Origin: DUEL01 sp964580565
Lineage (GTDB): Bacteria > Chloroflexota > Anaerolineae > B4-G1 > DUEL01
Assembly: GCA_964580565.1 (NCBI GenBank)
Contig: CAZOLN010000030.1
Coordinates: 1 to 22,634, forward strand
Reading direction: 5' to 3'
Length of the DNA: 22,634 nucleotides
Within the stretch, counting starts at the first letter, position 1, and each line of letters opens with the position of its first letter. The notes under the pieces are model-generated. The model searched no databases, was not told where the DNA came from, and saw only the letters and a list, made by a program, of their open reading frames with translations. This document shows, piece by piece, positions 6,112 through 13,978 of this stretch. The position numbers and the translations under genes are program-made.

Positions 6112-8472
6112 ATGCAGAGGTCGTTCAATATTTTGGGTAAGGTGACGCCGCGTAAGGACGGCGTGGCACGGGTGACGGGGCGGGAGCGGTACCCGTCCGA
6201 CGTCATCCTCCCCCGGATGTTGTACGGTCGGATCCTTTCCAGCCCCTACGCCCACGCCCGCATCAAGAGCATCGACGCCAGCGAGGCGGAGGCGATGGGG
6301 GCGGTGGTGATCACCTGGGACGACGTCCCCCACGCCCGGTTCAACCAGCGGATCATCACCATCCCGCCGGTCCTGCACAAGGACTTCACCGTCCTGGCCG
6401 ACAAGGTGCGCCGGATGGGGGAGCCGGTGGCGGCGGTGGCGGCGGAGACGGAGTACCTGGCCGAACAGGCGGTGCGGGCCATCAAGGTGGAGTACGAGCC
6501 CCTGCCGGTGCTCACCGATCCCTTCGAGGCGATGAAGCCGGGGGCGGTCCCCATCCACGAGACGGTGCTCTGGGGCGACAAAGAGATCGAGATCGAGAAC
6601 AACATCGCCTGCACCCGCGAGATCGAGGAGGGGGACGTGGATCGGGCCTTCGCCGAGGCGGACATCGTCGTCGAGGGGACGTTCCGCACGCCGAAGATCT
6701 ACCATATGCAGTTGGAGCCCAAGACCGCCGTCTGCCGCCCCGAGCCGGACGGCGGCCTCACCGTCTGGGCCACCACCCAGTCCATCCACAACGTCCGCAT
6801 CATCCTGGGCGAACTCTTCGACATCCCCCTCAGCAAGATCGACGTGATCCGGATGCCGGTGGGCGGCACCTTCGGCTCCAGCATCCAGATGAACACCCCT
6901 ATCCCCATCTGCGCCGCCCTCGCCCTCAAGGCGGGTCGGCCGGTGAAGTTGAGCATGACGCGGGAGGAGGACTTCCTGGAGCACACGCGCTATTGGACCC
7001 AGATCCACCTCCGCTTGGCGGCTAAGAAGGACGGCACGCTCCTCGGCGCGGAGATGGAGCTGGTCACCGACATCGGTGCCCACAACATCCAGCCCTACTC
7101 CTTCCTCGGCGTCTGCATCGGCTGGCTGGTCTCGATGTACAAACTGCCCAACGTCCGCTACAAGGGCATCGCCGTCTACACCAACAAGACCCCCTCCTGC
7201 GCGATGCAGGGGTTCGGCAACCCCCAGGTCACCTTCGCCGTCGAGTCGCTGATGGACGAGTTGGCGGAGCGGCTGGGGGTGGATCCGGTCGAACTGCGGT
7301 TGAAGAACTACGTCGGGTTGGGAGACACCTTCTGGGGGCAGGGGCCGCTGGTCCGCTCCATCGTCCGCAGCGATGGGGTGCCGCAACTGCTGGAGCGGGG
7401 CAAGGAGATCATCGGCTGGGACCGGCGGGAGCCGCCCGAGGCCAAGGCGGGCCGCTACCGCCGGGGGATCGGGATGGCGCGGGGTTTTCACACCTCCAGC
7501 GCAGGCGCGCCCCAGCCTGGCGACGTCATCGACTTCTCCGGCGCGATGGTCAAGGTCAACAAAGACGGCTCCATCGACGTGGTGACGGCGGTGATGGACC
7601 ACGGCGGCGGGACGCTGGAGGCGATCGCCAAACTGGTGGCGGAGGCGCTCTGCGTGCCGCTGGACAAGGTCAACGTGGTCCCCGCCGGGGCCGCCACCAC
7701 CGTCTACGACTGTGTCACCCACGCCACCCGCGGGGTTTACGCCGGAGGTGGCGCGGCCTACAAGGCAGCCCAGGAGGTCCGGCAGGAGTTGCTGGAGACG
7801 GCGGCCCGCTACCTCAACGTGATGCCGGACGCGCTGGACCTCAAACTGGACGAGGAACGGGGCCAGGGGGTCATCTACGCTCCCTCCATCCCCGACCGGC
7901 AGATGACGATCGAGGAACTGGCGACCCGCTGTTGGATGGAGAGTTGGAAGACCATCGCGGCGGTGGTCAGTTACCGGCCCACCAACTGCCCGCCGGCCTA
8001 CGTCTCCGTCTTCGTCGAGGTGGAGGTGGATACCTGGACCGGTCGGGTGCGCACGGTGCGGGCGGCGATGGGCAGCGACTGCGGGACGGTGATCAACCCG
8101 GACATGGCGGCCGGGCAGTTGGAAGGGGGCCTCTCCAAGGGGGTGGGCTTCGCGCTCTACGAAGATAACCGATGGGACGAGAACGGGCACGTCCTCTCCA
8201 GAGGCTACCTGATCGACGCCAAGATCCCTGGCGTGGACGAAAGCCCGCTCTTGAAGGATCTGATCACCTACTTCGCCGAGACCTACGAGCCGACGGGGCC
8301 GTTCGGTGCCAAGGGGATCGGCGAGGCGGCGACCAACCCCGTGGCAGCGGCCTACGCCAACGCGATCTACAACGCCATCGGCGTCCGGTTCTACGAACTG
8401 CCCATCACGCCGGAGAAGGTGTTGGAAGCGCTTAGGAGGAAGCAAGGAAGCGGGGAAGCAGGGGAACGATAG
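6112..8472 (+). CDS. Xanthine dehydrogenase-family molybdenum-binding subunit, set 1 (divergent active site)
   Basis: 786 residues, full length for the Mo-pterin subunit. The N-terminal aldehyde-oxidase a/b hammerhead domain (about residues 10-125) precedes the Mo-pterin domain. The proton-abstracting glutamate is E738 in KGIGEAA. Odd features: the usual GGGFGGKE loop reads GGTFGSSI (251-258), so the residue matching purine-anchoring Glu802 of bovine XDH is Ile; the FRGFG motif reads MQGFG (365-369), keeping the substrate-stacking Phe but replacing Arg with Gln. It lacks the CoxL AYRCSFR motif, so it is not a form I CO dehydrogenase. The last residues RRKQGSGEAGER are encoded by repeat DNA. 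The start is ATG 6112 with GGAGG at 6101-6105; an upstream GTG at 6094 falls inside the repeat. It likely hydroxylates an N-heterocycle or aldehyde, with electrons passing to the fused subunit encoded downstream. Confidence 0.88.
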   Translation: MQRSFNILGKVTPRKDGVARVTGRERYPSDVILPRMLYGRILSSPYAHARIKSIDASEAEAMGAVVITWDDVPHARFNQRIITIPPVLHKDFTVLADKVRRMGEPVAAVAAETEYLAEQAVRAIKVEYEPLPVLTDPFEAMKPGAVPIHETVLWGDKEIEIENNIACTREIEEGDVDRAFAEADIVVEGTFRTPKIYHMQLEPKTAVCRPEPDGGLTVWATTQSIHNVRIILGELFDIPLSKIDVIRMPVGGTFGSSIQMNTPIPICAALALKAGRPVKLSMTREEDFLEHTRYWTQIHLRLAAKKDGTLLGAEMELVTDIGAHNIQPYSFLGVCIGWLVSMYKLPNVRYKGIAVYTNKTPSCAMQGFGNPQVTFAVESLMDELAERLGVDPVELRLKNYVGLGDTFWGQGPLVRSIVRSDGVPQLLERGKEIIGWDRREPPEAKAGRYRRGIGMARGFHTSSAGAPQPGDVIDFSGAMVKVNKDGSIDVVTAVMDHGGGTLEAIAKLVAEALCVPLDKVNVVPAGAATTVYDCVTHATRGVYAGGGAAYKAAQEVRQELLETAARYLNVMPDALDLKLDEERGQGVIYAPSIPDRQMTIEELATRCWMESWKTIAAVVSYRPTNCPPAYVSVFVEVEVDTWTGRVRTVRAAMGSDCGTVINPDMAAGQLEGGLSKGVGFALYEDNRWDENGHVLSRGYLIDAKIPGVDESPLLKDLITYFAETYEPTGPFGAKGIGEAATNPVAAAYANAIYNAIGVRFYELPITPEKVLEALRRKQGSGEAGER

Positions 8473-8567
8473 GTCGCAGAGGAGCAAGGGAGCAGGGTCG
8501 CAGGTAGAAGACCGATGCCCTTGCGCCCCTGCGACCTGCGTCCTGCGACTTGCGACCTGCGCTCTGT
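8438..8567 (+). repeat. GGAAGCAG / CTGCGAC short-period repeat across the gene end
   Basis: The left part (8438-8509) runs in 8-nt steps of GGAAGCAG- and AAGGGAGC-like words; the right part (about 8518-8567) is made of CTGCGAC-like words that are partly complementary (GCAGGGTCGC with GCGACCTGC), so the two can pair. It covers the last nine or so codons and the TAG stop (8470-8472) of the Mo-subunit gene and ends just before the GGAGG (8573-8577) of the next gene. Confidence 0.85.
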
Positions 8568-8582
8568 GCAGTGGAGGTGGCT

Positions 8583-10019
8583 ATGACGAACACCCACATT
8601 CTTGTTCACACGTTCGACTACCTGGAGCCGACGTCGCTTGAGGAGGCGATCTCGTTGCTCGCCGAATACGGCGACCAGGCGCGGGTGCTGTCGGGCGGGA
8701 CCGACCTCATCGTCCAGATGAAGATGGAACGGCTCGCCCCCCGCTACCTGGTCAGCCTTCGCCACGTTCCGGGCCTCGCGGGGATCTCCGTCGATGAGGA
8801 TGGCGTCCGGATCGGCGCGCGGACCTCGATCCGGGCCATCCGGCGCGATCCGCGGGTCCAGGCCCTCTACCCGGCCCTCGCCGAGGCGTGCGCGTCGTTC
8901 AGCACGACCCAGGTGCAGGTGATGGGGACGGTGGGCGGGAACCTCTGCAACGGCTCGCCCGCCTCCGACACCGCCCCGCCGCTCATCGCTTTCGACGCGG
9001 AGGTGGTCATCACCGGGCCGAGCGGCGAACGGCGGCTCCCTCTGGAGTCCTTCTTCCTCGGGCCGGGCAAGACCGCCCTCCAACCGGGGGAACTCCTGAC
9101 GGCGGTGGTGCTCCCCCGCCCCCGGCCGAACACCGGCAGCGTCTTCTACAAGGTCTCCCGCGTCACGGCCGACCTGGCGAAGGTGAACGGGGCGATCGTG
9201 GTGGTCCGGGAGGGCGACCGGATCGCCGACGCGCGGCTGGTCTTCGGCTCCGTTGCCCCGACCCCCTTCCGCGCCCGGAAGGCGGAGGCGGTCCTGGTGG
9301 GCCAGGCCTTCGGCGACGACCTGGTCGCCGAGGCGGCCCGGGTCGCCTCCGAGGAGGTCTCCCCCATCGACGACGTCCGCTCCACCGCCTGGTACCGGCG
9401 GGAGATCGTGCGGGTGCTGACCCTCGACGGGCTCAACGAGGCGTGGAGGAGAGCAGGGGAGCAAGGGGGAAGCGAGGAAGCGAGGAAGCAGGGAGCAGGG
9501 AGCAAGGAGCAGGGGAGCAGAGAGCAGGGGAAGGGGAAACGGGTGGCGGCCGATGGGCGGTGCGAGATCACGTTGAAGGTGAACGGAGAGACGCACCGGC
9601 TGTGGGTCGCGCCCAACGAACTCCTGCTCAACGTCCTGCGGGAGCGGCTCCATCTCACCGGCTCCAAGTACGGCTGCGGCATCGGGGAGTGCGGAGCCTG
9701 CACCGTGATGATCGACGGCCAACTGGCCCTCTCCTGCCTGGTGCTGGCGGTGTCGGTGGACGGAAGCGAGATCCTCACCGTGGAGGGGTTGGCCGGGCCG
9801 GACGGTCGACTCGACCCGCTGCAGGAGGCGTTCATCGAGCACGGTGCATTCCAATGCGGCTTCTGCACGCCGGGGATGCTGATCACGGCCAAGAGCCTGC
9901 TCAAGGAGATCCCGAGGCCCACCGAGCAGGACGTGCGCGATTACCTGAAGGGGAACCTCTGCCGCTGCACGGGCTACGCCAGCATCGTCCGCGCCGTCCT
10001 GGACTGCGCGGCAAAGTGA
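8583..10019 (+). CDS. Fused FAD-binding and [2Fe-2S] subunit of molybdenum hydroxylase, set 1
   Basis: 478 residues. Residues 1 to about 286 are a CoxM/XdhB-type FAD domain (SGGTDLIVQ near residue 38; TVGGNLCNGSPASDTAPP). Residues about 320-478 are a CoxS/XdhC-type iron-sulfur domain with all eight ligands: C365, C370, C373, C385 (plant-ferredoxin cluster) and C425, C428, C460, C462 (second cluster). The two are joined by a low-complexity linker (about 289-319, GEQGGSEEARKQG and similar) encoded by a GGAAGCAG repeat. In most bacteria, and in the second set here, these are separate genes. The fusion would carry electrons from the Mo subunit through two FeS clusters to FAD. The start is ATG 8583 with GGAGG at 8573-8577; an earlier ATG at 8550 lies in repeat DNA. 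The FeS part may also be made alone from an internal GTG (9543). Confidence 0.88.
   Translation: MTNTHILVHTFDYLEPTSLEEAISLLAEYGDQARVLSGGTDLIVQMKMERLAPRYLVSLRHVPGLAGISVDEDGVRIGARTSIRAIRRDPRVQALYPALAEACASFSTTQVQVMGTVGGNLCNGSPASDTAPPLIAFDAEVVITGPSGERRLPLESFFLGPGKTALQPGELLTAVVLPRPRPNTGSVFYKVSRVTADLAKVNGAIVVVREGDRIADARLVFGSVAPTPFRARKAEAVLVGQAFGDDLVAEAARVASEEVSPIDDVRSTAWYRREIVRVLTLDGLNEAWRRAGEQGGSEEARKQGAGSKEQGSREQGKGKRVAADGRCEITLKVNGETHRLWVAPNELLLNVLRERLHLTGSKYGCGIGECGACTVMIDGQLALSCLVLAVSVDGSEILTVEGLAGPDGRLDPLQEAFIEHGAFQCGFCTPGMLITAKSLLKEIPRPTEQDVRDYLKGNLCRCTGYASIVRAVLDCAAK
9449..9539 (+). repeat. GGAAGCAG-type repeat inside the coding frame (fusion linker)
   Basis: About 90 nt of GGAAGCGA, GGAAGCAG and GGAGCAG words with 7-8 nt steps, purely purine-rich apart from single C per unit. 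It lies exactly at the junction of the FAD and FeS domains and has no stop in the frame used. The same words occur in spacers at 8438 and 20776. Confidence 0.88.
9531..9545 (+). promoter_or_regulatory. Possible internal ribosome site and GTG start for the FeS domain
   Basis: AAGGGG at 9531-9536 is followed after 6 nt by GTG 9543, in frame and just before the FeS domain (VAADGRCEITLKVNGE). This would give a free iron-sulfur protein of about 158 residues, near the 161 of the second set. The Shine-Dalgarno-like bases belong to the repeat, so this may be coincidence. Confidence 0.35.
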
Positions 10020-10022
10020 ATC

Positions 10023-10085
10023 CTGCACCCTGCGACCTGCGACTTGCGACCGGCGTCACACGTCATGCGTCATACGTTATGCGTC
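10023..10085 (+). repeat. Nine tandem heptamers, CTGCGAC drifting to ATGCGTC
   Basis: The spacer after the fused gene divides exactly into nine 7-nt units: four of CTGCGAC type, one intermediate CGGCGTC, and four of ATGCGTC type. It begins 3 nt after the TGA stop and ends just before the GAGGAGG ribosome site of the next gene. Confidence 0.88.
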
Positions 10086-10103
10086 ATTTGAGGAGGTGCT
10101 GCG

Positions 10104-10961
10104 GTGTTGCCAGAGTTTGAATTGCTGATGCCCCGGACCCTCTCCGAGGCGCTGGAGATGTTGGCTCAGGCTGGGGAGGGGGTAGCGCCTGTCGCTGGCG
10201 GCACGAACCTGGTCGTGGATATGCGCGGCGGGCGTCACCGGCCCTCCGTCCTGGTGAGCGTCGCTGGTCTGGAGGAACTGCGGGGGATCCGTCGGGAGGA
10301 CGGTCACGTGGTCATCGGCGCGACGACGACCGTGGCCGAACTGCTGGAGGAGCCCCTCATCGCCGAGGCCGCGCCGGTGTTGTGGAGCGCGGCACGGGTC
10401 TTCGCCAACCCCCTGGTGCGCAACCGGGCGACGGTCGGCGGCAACCTGGCCGATGCCTCCCCGGCGGCGGACACGGCTCCGCCCCTGCTGGTCCTCGACG
10501 CCGAGGTCCAACTGGCCAGCAAGGAGGGCTCCCGCTGGGTCCCGCTGGACGAGTTCTTCCTCGGGGTTCGGCAGACCCTTCGTCAGCCCGACGAACTGTT
10601 GACGGCGGTCCGGTTCCCTCTCCCGCCGTCCGGTGCGTTCGGCGGCTTCCACAAACTGGGTCTGCGGAAGGCGGACGCCATCTCCGTGGCCAGCGTCGCC
10701 GTGGTGATGGAGGTGGGGGACGACGGTACCTGCCGCAAGGCGCGCATCGCGATGGGGGCCGTGGCCCCGAAGCCGATCCGGGCCTACGAGGCGGAGAAAC
10801 TGCTGGAGGGCCACGTGCTGACCCCCGAACTCGTCGCTGAGGCGGCCCGCCTCTGCGCCGAGGCGACGTCCCCCATCGACGACATCCGCGCCTCGGCGGC
10901 CTACCGGAAACACGTCGTCGAGGTCCTCGCCCGCCGCCTGCTGAGCGAGGAGAGAAGATAA
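10104..10961 (+). CDS. FAD-binding subunit of molybdenum hydroxylase, set 2
   Basis: 285 residues, normal length for CoxM/XdhB-type subunits. FAD-contact motifs are AGGTNLVVDMRGG near residue 31 and TVGGNLADASPAADTAPP near residue 111. The C-terminal CO-dehydrogenase flavoprotein domain ends IDDIRASAAYRKHVVEVL. It passes electrons between the iron-sulfur subunit and the terminal acceptor. The start is GTG 10104 with AGGAGG at 10091-10096. It is clearly a paralogue of the N-terminal half of the fused protein upstream but free-standing, with its own stop. The next gene encodes its iron-sulfur partner. Confidence 0.9.
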   Translation: MLPEFELLMPRTLSEALEMLAQAGEGVAPVAGGTNLVVDMRGGRHRPSVLVSVAGLEELRGIRREDGHVVIGATTTVAELLEEPLIAEAAPVLWSAARVFANPLVRNRATVGGNLADASPAADTAPPLLVLDAEVQLASKEGSRWVPLDEFFLGVRQTLRQPDELLTAVRFPLPPSGAFGGFHKLGLRKADAISVASVAVVMEVGDDGTCRKARIAMGAVAPKPIRAYEAEKLLEGHVLTPELVAEAARLCAEATSPIDDIRASAAYRKHVVEVLARRLLSEERR

Positions 10962-10963
10962 GA

Positions 10964-11038
10964 ACCACAGAGACACAGAGAGCACGGAGTTTTCTCTCTG
11001 AAACTTTTGCCCCTCTGTGTCCTCTGTGCCTCTGTGGT
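10964..11038 (+). repeat. CACAGAG-type palindromic repeat, copy 2 (75 nt)
   Basis: A 26-nt left arm begins ACCACAGAGACACAGAG; the 26-nt right arm ends CTCTGTGCCTCTGTGGT and pairs with it at 22 of 26 positions plus one G:U, around a 23-nt loop. It starts 2 nt after the stop of the FAD-subunit gene and ends before GAGGAGGAG, the ribosome site of the FeS gene. In the equivalent position of set 1, a different repeat is translated as a linker. Confidence 0.9.
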
Positions 11039-11057
11039 CAGTTTGAGGAGGAGACCT

Positions 11058-11543
11058 ATGGAAACCAAGGTGGTCACGCTCCACATCAACGGCCGCACGC
11101 ACCAGGTCGCTCTTCCCCCCAACCGGACGCTCCTGCAGGTCCTGCGGGACCTGGGGTACACGGACGTCAAGAACGGCTGTGAGAAGGGGGACTGCGGGGC
11201 GTGCGCGGTGTTGCTGAACGGCAAACCGGTCAACAGTTGTCTGGTCCTGGCCTGGCAGGCCGACGGAGCGGAGGTTGTCACAGACGCCGGCCTGGGCGAC
11301 CAGGCCCACCCGCACATCATCCAGGAGGCCTTCGCCGACGCGGGCGCGATCCAGTGCGGCTACTGCACGCCGGGGATGATCGTCTCCACCAAGGCGCTCC
11401 TGGATCGGAACCCCCATCCGACCGACGAGGAGATCCGTGAAGCGATCTCCGGCAACCTCTGTCGGTGCACCGGCTACGTGAAGATCGTCGAGGCGATCAA
11501 ACTGGCAGCGGAACGGATGGCTGCTGCAAAGGAAGGGAGGTGA
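11058..11543 (+). CDS. [2Fe-2S] iron-sulfur subunit of molybdenum hydroxylase, set 2
   Basis: 161 residues, the standard size for CoxS/XdhC-type small subunits. The N-terminal plant-type ferredoxin fold has ligands C41, C46, C49 and C61; the C-terminal helical domain has C100, C103, C135 and C137 (QCGYCTPG and NLCRCTGY). It carries electrons from the Mo-pterin to FAD. I start at ATG 11058, after GAGGAGGAG; an in-frame ATG at 11007 would translate the right arm of the palindromic repeat (CVLCASVV) and is spurious. The stop is 3 nt before the start of the Mo-subunit gene, so the two are tightly coupled. Confidence 0.93.
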   Translation: METKVVTLHINGRTHQVALPPNRTLLQVLRDLGYTDVKNGCEKGDCGACAVLLNGKPVNSCLVLAWQADGAEVVTDAGLGDQAHPHIIQEAFADAGAIQCGYCTPGMIVSTKALLDRNPHPTDEEIREAISGNLCRCTGYVKIVEAIKLAAERMAAAKEGR

Positions 11544-11546
11544 GCA

Positions 11547-13880
11547 ATGGGGCTGTATAAGTCGAAGTACACGGCGAAGCCGCTGCCTCCCGTGGACCTG
11601 CCCGAGTTGCGGGTCGTGGGCAAGCCCCTGCGCCGGGTGGACGCGCTGGCGAAGGCGGTCGGCAAGACGGTCTACGCGGGCGACTTCTCGATGCCGGGGA
11701 TGCTCTACGCCAAGGTCTTCCGCAGCACCGTCCCCTCGGCGCGGATCAAACGGCTGGACGTGAGCAAGGCGCGGGCGCTCCCCGGGGTGGCTTGCGTGCT
11801 GACGGCGGAGGACCTGCCGGACGGTAAACTGGTCACCGACATCCCCGGACAGACCGGGCAGAAGGTCCGTAAGGGATCACTGACCTCGGTGCTGGCCCGC
11901 GACCGGGTCCGGTTCGTCGGCGATCCCATCGCCCTGGTGGCGGCGGAGACGCTGGAGATCGCCGAGAAGGCGCTGGATCTGATCGAGATCGAGTACGAAG
12001 AACTACCCGGCGTCTTCGACCCCCTGGAAGCGATGAAGCCGGGCGCGCCGATCGTCTACGAGCCGGACAACATCGTCGCCCGCTGGAAGATCCGCAAGGG
12101 GGACGTGCGGGCCGGGATGGCGGAGGCCGACCTGATCATCGAGAACACCTACCGCGTCCCCTTCGTCGAGCACGCCTACCTGGAGCCGGAGGCGGGGGTG
12201 GCCTGGGTGGACGAGCGGGGCGTCATCAACATCCGGGTCTCCACCCAGGTCGTCGAGCACTTCCGCAGCATCGCCAAGGCGGTGGGCGTGCCCCAGAACA
12301 AGATCCGCACCATCGGCACGATGGTCGGCGGCGGCTTCGGCGGCAAGGAGGACATCACGGTCGAGATCTTCCTGGCCCTCCTGGCGAAGCACACCCAGCG
12401 GCCGGTGAAACTGGTCTACACCCGCGAAGAGTCGATGATGTCCCAGTCCAAACGACACCCCTTCGTCATCACCCACCGCACCGGCGTCAAACGGAACGGC
12501 CGCATCGTCGCCGCCGAGATCGACCTGGTGGCCGACTCGGGGGCCTATCCTTACCTCAGCCCCTATGTCCTCCTCTACGCCGTGGTGATGGCGACCGGCC
12601 CCTATCGCATCCCCAACGTCCGCGTGGACGGGGTGGCGGTGGCGACCAACAACCCCTTCACCAGCGCGTTCCGTGGGTTCGGAGGGCCGCAGGCCGCCTT
12701 CGCCTACGAGCAACAGATGGACGCCATCGCCGAGGCGCTGGGGATGGACCCGATGGAGGTGCGGCGGATCAACTACCTTCGCACGGGAGACACCACCGCG
12801 ACCGGTCAGGTCATCGAGAGCGCGGCCTGGCTGGAGGAGACCGCCACCCGCGCGCTGGAGGCCCTGGGCGAGAAGGAGCCGGACCGGGGCTCGGTCAAGA
12901 TCGGTCGGGGCGTCGCCTCCTACTTCCAGAGTTACGGCCGCATCACCTGGCTCCACGACACCTCCCGCGCCTGGGTCGGCGTGGAGTTGGACGGCACGGT
13001 GGTGGTCCGCTCCGGCGTGCCGGACCTGGGGGCGGGGCAGGTCAACAGCCTGGCGCAGATCACCGCCGAGGTGCTGGGCGTGCCGCTAGATCAAGTGACG
13101 GTTTACAGCACCGACTCGGCGCTGACCCCCCTGGCGGGCACCTCCACCGCCACCCGGCAGTTGTACATGTCCGGCAACGCCGTCTACCAGGCCGCCAGCG
13201 CCGTCCGCAAGGTCCTCTTGGACCGGGCCTCCAAGCATTTCGAGGAGGACCCCGAGGACCTGGATATGGCGGAGGGGCGGATCTTCGTCAAGCATAACCC
13301 GGAGCAATCGATCTCGTTGGCGGAGATGGCGCAGATCTGCGCGGCGGAGGGATTGCCTCTCTCCAACCTGGCCCTCTTCCGCGCCCCCTTCACCGATCCG
13401 CTCGACCCGGAGAACCTGCGGGGCCGGGTGTTCCCGGACTTCACCTTCGGTGCGCAGGCGGTGGAGGTAGCGGTAGATACCGAGACCGGCGAGATCACGC
13501 TGCTCAAGTCCGTCGCCTGCCACGACATCGGACGGGCCATCAACCGGGCCGCGGTGGAGGGGCAGATCGAGGGCGGCAGTTCTCAGGGACTGGGGTACGC
13601 GCTGCTGGAGGAGTACATCGTCGAAGAGGGCATCCCCAAGACCGTGACCCTCTCCGAGTACCTGATCCCCACCTCGATGGACTTCCCGCCGACGAAGGCC
13701 ATCGTCCTGGAGTCGGGCTCCGGGAAGGGGCCGTTCGGGGCCAAGGGGATCGGCGAGCCCTCGCTGACCCCGGCCGCGGCCGCCGTCGCCAACGCCGTCG
13801 CCGACGCCATCGGCGTCCGCATCCGCGAACTGCCGATCACGCCGGAGAAGGTCCTGGAGGCGCTGAAGCGGATCGAGTGA
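11547..13880 (+). CDS. Xanthine dehydrogenase-family molybdenum-binding subunit, set 2
   Basis: 777 residues with an N-terminal hammerhead domain (about 35-150) and a Mo-pterin domain. The canonical loop GGGFGGKE (261-268) retains a glutamate at the position of bovine XDH Glu802. AFRGFGGPQ (374-382) is intact with R376 and F378, and the catalytic glutamate is E737 in KGIGEPS. By hand alignment, the position of bovine Arg880 is Tyr (in YVLLYAVVM), as in mammalian aldehyde oxidases, so true xanthine dehydrogenase activity is doubtful. It ends LEALKRIE without the repeat-encoded tail seen on the set 1 paralogue. ATG 11547 follows GGGAGG, 3 nt behind the FeS gene. Together with the FAD and FeS genes it forms a complete three-subunit Mo hydroxylase. 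Confidence 0.91.
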   Translation: MGLYKSKYTAKPLPPVDLPELRVVGKPLRRVDALAKAVGKTVYAGDFSMPGMLYAKVFRSTVPSARIKRLDVSKARALPGVACVLTAEDLPDGKLVTDIPGQTGQKVRKGSLTSVLARDRVRFVGDPIALVAAETLEIAEKALDLIEIEYEELPGVFDPLEAMKPGAPIVYEPDNIVARWKIRKGDVRAGMAEADLIIENTYRVPFVEHAYLEPEAGVAWVDERGVINIRVSTQVVEHFRSIAKAVGVPQNKIRTIGTMVGGGFGGKEDITVEIFLALLAKHTQRPVKLVYTREESMMSQSKRHPFVITHRTGVKRNGRIVAAEIDLVADSGAYPYLSPYVLLYAVVMATGPYRIPNVRVDGVAVATNNPFTSAFRGFGGPQAAFAYEQQMDAIAEALGMDPMEVRRINYLRTGDTTATGQVIESAAWLEETATRALEALGEKEPDRGSVKIGRGVASYFQSYGRITWLHDTSRAWVGVELDGTVVVRSGVPDLGAGQVNSLAQITAEVLGVPLDQVTVYSTDSALTPLAGTSTATRQLYMSGNAVYQAASAVRKVLLDRASKHFEEDPEDLDMAEGRIFVKHNPEQSISLAEMAQICAAEGLPLSNLALFRAPFTDPLDPENLRGRVFPDFTFGAQAVEVAVDTETGEITLLKSVACHDIGRAINRAAVEGQIEGGSSQGLGYALLEEYIVEEGIPKTVTLSEYLIPTSMDFPPTKAIVLESGSGKGPFGAKGIGEPSLTPAAAAVANAVADAIGVRIRELPITPEKVLEALKRIE

Positions 13881-13884
13881 TATA

Positions 13885-13959
13885 ACCACAGAGGCACGGA
13901 GGGCACAGAGATTTTCTCCAAGACCTTCTTATCCTCTGTGTCCTCTGTGTCTCTGTGGT
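13885..13959 (+). repeat. CACAGAG-type palindromic repeat, copy 3 (75 nt)
   Basis: It has the same architecture and exact length as the copies at 10964 and 17941: left arm from ACCACAGAGGCACGGAG, right arm ending CTCTGTGTCTCTGTGGT, with an unrelated T-rich loop. It begins 4 nt after the stop of the Mo-subunit gene and ends 19 nt before the amidohydrolase start. Confidence 0.9.
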
Positions 13960-13978
13960 GAAAGATGGAGAAAGGACA

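Noticed and set aside
6112..8472. Aerobic CO dehydrogenase large subunit (CoxL)
   Set aside because: The form I active-site motif AYRCSFR is absent; the equivalent region reads CAMQGFGNPQ.
5997..10085. CRISPR array
   Set aside because: Units are 7-8 nt and contiguous with no unique spacers, and there are no cas genes.
11007..11057. Upstream start for the FeS subunit of set 2
   Set aside because: The extra residues come from the right arm of the palindromic repeat; ATG 11058 has a strong ribosome site and matches the family start.
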